Part shown: positions 61,148 to 64,000 of the stretch, piece by piece
Position numbering within the stretch: the stretch's first letter is position 1
Layout of the letters: each line of letters begins with the position of its first letter
NCBI RefSeq assembly: GCF_001485415.1
Contig: NZ_BCMQ01000016.1
Location: forward strand, 1-64,000
Origin: Myroides odoratimimus
GTDB taxonomy: Bacteria; Bacteroidota; Bacteroidia; Flavobacteriales; Flavobacteriaceae
Direction of reading: 5' to 3'
Length of the DNA stretch: 64,000 nucleotides
Notes under the pieces: generated by a model
Database searches by the model: none
Told to the model about the DNA's origin: nothing
What the model saw: only the letters and a program-made list of their open reading frames with translations
Position numbers and translations under genes: made by a program

Positions 61148-62869
61148 TTAAAACAAGAAATATCGCTGTCCTAGTGCTACCTCATCTATTGGCTTACAAG
61201 TGATTTTCTTACCATCTATACTTACCTCATAGTTCTCTGGATTCACAATAATCTCTGGTGTAGCATGATTGTGAATCATATCTGCTTTAGAGATATTACG
61301 ACAGTTAGTCACTGGAAGCAATGTTCTAGCGACCCCGTATTCTTCTTGAATACCTTTTTCTAGAGATACCTTAGAGACGAAGTTAAAACAAGTAGTAGTT
61401 ACTGCTTTTCCTAATCCTCCATACATCGTTCTTAAGATAATAGGTTGTGGTGTAGGGATAGACGCGTTTGCATCTCCCATCTTAGAAGCCGCTATCATTC
61501 CTCCTTTGATAATCATCTCTGGTTTCGCACCAAATAAAGCTGGTTTCCATATCACTAAATCGGCTATTTTACCTGGTTCTATTGACCCGATATAATTAGA
61601 TACCCCATGAGCAATAGCAGGGTTGATTGTATACTTCGCTACATATCTTTTTGCACGGAAGTTATCATTCCCTGTTCCCTTATCCTCTGCTAGACTACCG
61701 ATTTGTTTCTTCATCTTATCAGCTGTTTGCCATGTTCTAGTGACTACTTCACCTACACGTCCCATAGCTTGAGAATCAGAACTCATGATACTAAATACTC
61801 CTTGGTCTTGCAAGATATCTTCAGCCGCAATAGTCTCAGGGCGAATACGCGAATCTGCAAAAGCTACATCTTCTGGAATATCTTTACTCAAGTGGTGACA
61901 CACCATCAGCATATCTAAGTGCTCATCGATTGTATTCTTTGTAAATGGTCTTGTCGGGTTAGTTGATGCAGGTAATACATTAGGGTACATTGCAGATTTT
62001 ATAATATCAGGTGCGTGTCCTCCTCCCGCTCCTTCTGTGTGGAATGTATGGATTACACGTCCATTAATTGCTTGCATTGTGTCTTCTAAGAATCCTCCTT
62101 CATTTAACGTATCTGTGTGTATCGCTACCTGCACATCATATTGATCAGCTACAGATAACGCTCTATCGATAGTAGCTGGAGTAGCTCCCCAGTCTTCGTG
62201 TATCTTTACTCCTAAAGCTCCTGCTTCGATCTGTTCGATAATAGGCTGTTCTGTACCTACATTTCCCTTTCCGAAGAAACCGAAATTCATAGGTAAGTGA
62301 TCCACAGCTTGCATCATACGTCTAATACTCCATTTACCAGGAGTCACAGTTGTTGCATTTGTTCCATCTGCTGGTCCAGTACCTCCTCCTATCATGGTAG
62401 TCACTCCACTATAAAGGGCTGTCTCTATCTGTGTAGGACTGATATAATGAATATGAGTGTCTATACCTCCTGCTGTAACGATATACCCTGCTCCTCCATG
62501 TACTTCTGTAGAAGCCCCGATAATCATATTAGGACTCACATCATCCATCGTATCAGGGTTACCTGCTCTACCTACACCTACTATCTTACCATCTTTAATA
62601 CCGATATCTCCTTTCACGATACCCCAGTGATCAATAATAATAGCTCCTGTAATCACCATATCTAACACCCCTTCATGACTAAGATGATTAGAAGATTGCA
62701 TCATTCCATCACGTACAGTTTTTCCTCCACCGAACTTACTCTCATCCCCATAACTTGCAAAGTCTTTCTCTACCTCAATGATAATCTCTGTATCTCCTAG
62801 ACGCACTCTATCTCCTACTGTAGGACCAAAGATTGCACTGTAGTTTGCTCTACCAACTTTTAAACTCAT
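61148..62869 (-). CDS. ureC: Urease alpha subunit UreC
   Basis: 573 residues, the usual size. Catalytic subunit that hydrolyses urea to ammonia and carbamate. Seen: [11 protein letters not shown] (Ni-binding HxH), [15 protein letters not shown] (carbamylated Lys), [26 protein letters not shown] and MVCHHL flap. It ends ALGQRYFLF. Its ATG overlaps the ureB stop by 4 bp. The HIHYIS variant has Y where many bacteria have F. Confidence 0.98.
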   Translation of the reverse strand: MSLKVGRANYSAIFGPTVGDRVRLGDTEIIIEVEKDFASYGDESKFGGGKTVRDGMMQSSNHLSHEGVLDMVITGAIIIDHWGIVKGDIGIKDGKIVGVGRAGNPDTMDDVSPNMIIGASTEVHGGAGYIVTAGGIDTHIHYISPTQIETALYSGVTTMIGGGTGPADGTNATTVTPGKWSIRRMMQAVDHLPMNFGFFGKGNVGTEQPIIEQIEAGALGVKIHEDWGATPATIDRALSVADQYDVQVAIHTDTLNEGGFLEDTMQAINGRVIHTFHTEGAGGGHAPDIIKSAMYPNVLPASTNPTRPFTKNTIDEHLDMLMVCHHLSKDIPEDVAFADSRIRPETIAAEDILQDQGVFSIMSSDSQAMGRVGEVVTRTWQTADKMKKQIGSLAEDKGTGNDNFRAKRYVAKYTINPAIAHGVSNYIGSIEPGKIADLVIWKPALFGAKPEMIIKGGMIAASKMGDANASIPTPQPIILRTMYGGLGKAVTTTCFNFVSKVSLEKGIQEEYGVARTLLPVTNCRNISKADMIHNHATPEIIVNPENYEVSIDGKKITCKPIDEVALGQRYFLF

Positions 62870-63240
62870 AATGATTTGTTTTTAAAGTACTGTTTCTCTA
62901 CTTTTTTCATCGCTATAGCTTTAGCTTCTTCAGAGATAGTCTCTCCATTAGCTAAATCGTTATGTCCATATATCTTTCGTGCACCTGCATAAGGTACTAA
63001 GTCTACCTCTTTTTCTTCTCCTGGCTCAAAACGAACAGCTGTACTGGCAATAATATTTAATCGTTTACCAAATGCCGCAGCACGGTCGAACTCCATCATT
63101 TTATTTACTTCAAAAAAATGATAGTGAGACCCCACTTGGATAGGTCTATCTCCTTTATTAACCACTGTAATGGTAGTAATCTCTCTACCTTCATTACAGA
63201 TAATATCTTCCTCTTTAATAAAATATTCTCCTGGAACCAT
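62866..63240 (-). CDS. ureB: Urease beta subunit UreB
   Basis: 124 residues. [20 protein letters not shown] and [20 protein letters not shown] are hallmark stretches of the beta subunit, which surrounds the UreC active-site entrance. Separate gamma and beta genes, so not the fused Helicobacter type. It lies 16 bp after ureA and overlaps ureC by four bases. Confidence 0.97.
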   Translation of the reverse strand: MVPGEYFIKEEDIICNEGREITTITVVNKGDRPIQVGSHYHFFEVNKMMEFDRAAAFGKRLNIIASTAVRFEPGEEKEVDLVPYAGARKIYGHNDLANGETISEEAKAIAMKKVEKQYFKNKSL

Positions 63241-63256
63241 TTGTTGACGTATTAAA

Positions 63257-63559
63257 TTATCTAATAGGGTTGTGTACTGTCACTAGCTTTGTTCCATCAG
63301 GGAAAGTAGCTTCTATCTGTACATCGTGAATCATCTCGGCAATTCCATCCATTACATCTTCACGTGTTAATAGTGTAGCTCCATACTGCATTAACTCTGC
63401 TACTGTTTTTCCATCTCGTGCCGCTTCTAGAAGCTCACTACTGATATAGGCTATAGATTCAGGATAATTTAGTTTTACCCCTCTAGCCTTGCGTTTTTTG
63501 GCTAATTCACCAGCCAAGTGCAAAAGCAACTTTTCCGTTTCTCTCGGTAATAAATGCAT
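63257..63559 (-). CDS. ureA: Urease gamma subunit UreA
   Basis: 100 residues, typical gamma subunit: [20 protein letters not shown], then [20 protein letters not shown] and [20 protein letters not shown]. First structural gene of the urease operon. The 128 bp upstream contain no clear TAnnTTTG box; TTTG on the minus strand at about 63652-63655 could be a -33 element. Confidence 0.98.
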   Translation of the reverse strand: MHLLPRETEKLLLHLAGELAKKRKARGVKLNYPESIAYISSELLEAARDGKTVAELMQYGATLLTREDVMDGIAEMIHDVQIEATFPDGTKLVTVHNPIR

Positions 63560-63687
63560 ATATATTTTTAATTAAAATTGAAAAAATAGAATAACACTCC
63601 AACATAGATTTAACTACATTGGCTACATATTGATTGATTAACTAAGTAGCAAAGATTTGACCACAATTACCCTGTAGCCATTATTTT

Positions 63688-64000
63688 TTAAACTATCCCA
63701 TGAGGAATCTTAAGTGTCTGGTATAATAAGTACTTTGCTCTATGCTGTTGCAGATAAGCAGATACATTGTCCTCACTTAAAACGGGTGTAGTAAAACGCT
63801 CATTAAAAACGTATGTATGCAGAAAGTGTAGTACATCACCTAAATCTATTTTATCACTAGAAAAGTCATTAGTATCTAACGATTTTAAATACTCCACTTC
63901 TACTTCTATTTGACAAAAAACTTTAGATGCTTCTTTCTTGCTAACTTGATCAGATAACAAAACTTTACCTGATGCGGCATAATTCTTCCCTGTCTCTACA
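63688..64000 (-). CDS. Unrecognised protein, cut by the window end
   Basis: The frame continues past the window edge (VETGKNYAASGKVLLSDQ... reads in from position 64000), so the start is not visible. At least 103 codons are seen. The C-terminus is acidic/hydrophobic (VEVEYLKSLDTNDFSSDKID, HRAKYLLYQTLKIPHGIV). No family recognised. It ends 128 bp upstream of ureA on the same strand and might be the first urease-linked gene or unrelated. Confidence 0.6.
   Translation of the reverse strand, partial: VETGKNYAASGKVLLSDQVSKKEASKVFCQIEVEVEYLKSLDTNDFSSDKIDLGDVLHFLHTYVFNERFTTPVLSEDNVSAYLQQHRAKYLLYQTLKIPHGIV

Noticed and set aside
1..64000. CRISPR arrays, tRNA or rRNA genes
   Set aside because: No evenly spaced direct repeats with unique spacers and no recognisable tRNA or rRNA sequence were seen on either strand.

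Overview
The window looks like a chromosomal segment of a low-GC flavobacterium (Bacteroidota), most plausibly Myroides or a close relative. It carries SusC/SusD pairs with FecI/FecR-type sigma/anti-sigma genes, a T9SS type B sorting domain (CHU_C), Bacteroidota-style -7 boxes (TAnnTTTG), few Shine-Dalgarno sites and a complete urease operon. The genus is inferred from gene content, not tested.

Layout. (1) 1-8.7 kb, accessory: an IS30-family element with a 46-bp perfect palindrome; a DUF262 protein with a decayed DUF1524-like tail; two unrecognised genes; a HAD hydrolase; a RhuM-family protein; an MDR oxidoreductase; a Crp/Fnr regulator; and a DUF3024 gene. (2) 8.66-17.12 kb: a co-directional cluster lying exactly between two perfect 45-bp direct repeats. 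It encodes a coiled-coil lipoprotein, a lipoprotein with a transmembrane segment, a tubulin/FtsZ-superfamily protein with an intact GGTGSGT loop, a second degenerate tubulin-like protein with a coiled coil, and an exported vWA protein. This is the best candidate for an under-described system, probably a trans-envelope cytoskeletal or membrane-remodelling machine. (3) 17.5-20.4 kb: an RNase HI-fold protein that has lost all four catalytic acidic residues, a secreted esterase-like protein, a frameshifted SnoaL-like gene, and the first of two MITE-like repeats. (4) 20.5-41.1 kb: two divergent SusC/SusD loci, each with its own ECF sigma and FecR genes. Their enzymes are phosphoesterases (two calcineurin-like, one NPP-like, one EEP-like), not glycosidases, so they probably harvest phosphate esters, nucleotides, nucleic acids or phospholipid head groups. 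A transposase remnant lies between them. (5) 41.6-46.8 kb: small genes, including two paralogous lipoproteins followed by a secreted protein that resembles the cholesterol-dependent-cytolysin-like (CDCL) family. This is a likely antagonism module with candidate immunity lipoproteins. (6) 46.8-54.7 kb: alcohol dehydrogenase, a set of immunity-type proteins (DUF1963-like, SUKH/SMI1, LRR-like), GrpB, a TSUP transporter and a CHU_C protein. (7) 54.7-56.5 kb: a gene-poor stretch with a tiny 24-codon gene that has its own RBS and terminator, then a TetR gene. (8) 56.5-64 kb: ureA-B-C-E-F-G-D, a urea transporter and an AraC regulator on the minus strand, with a terminator-like hairpin between ureC and ureE, and a gene cut by the window end.

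How the parts work together. The urease operon imports urea, builds the Ni enzyme and may set the ratio of structural to accessory proteins with the internal hairpin. In each SusCD locus the STN domain of SusC is expected to signal through FecR to the ECF sigma factor. In the tubulin cluster the tight spacing (1-bp overlap, 10-bp and 2-bp gaps) points to fixed stoichiometry of one complex that spans cytoplasm, inner membrane and periplasm. No tRNA, rRNA or CRISPR array was seen. All family assignments come from reading the sequence; no database search was run.
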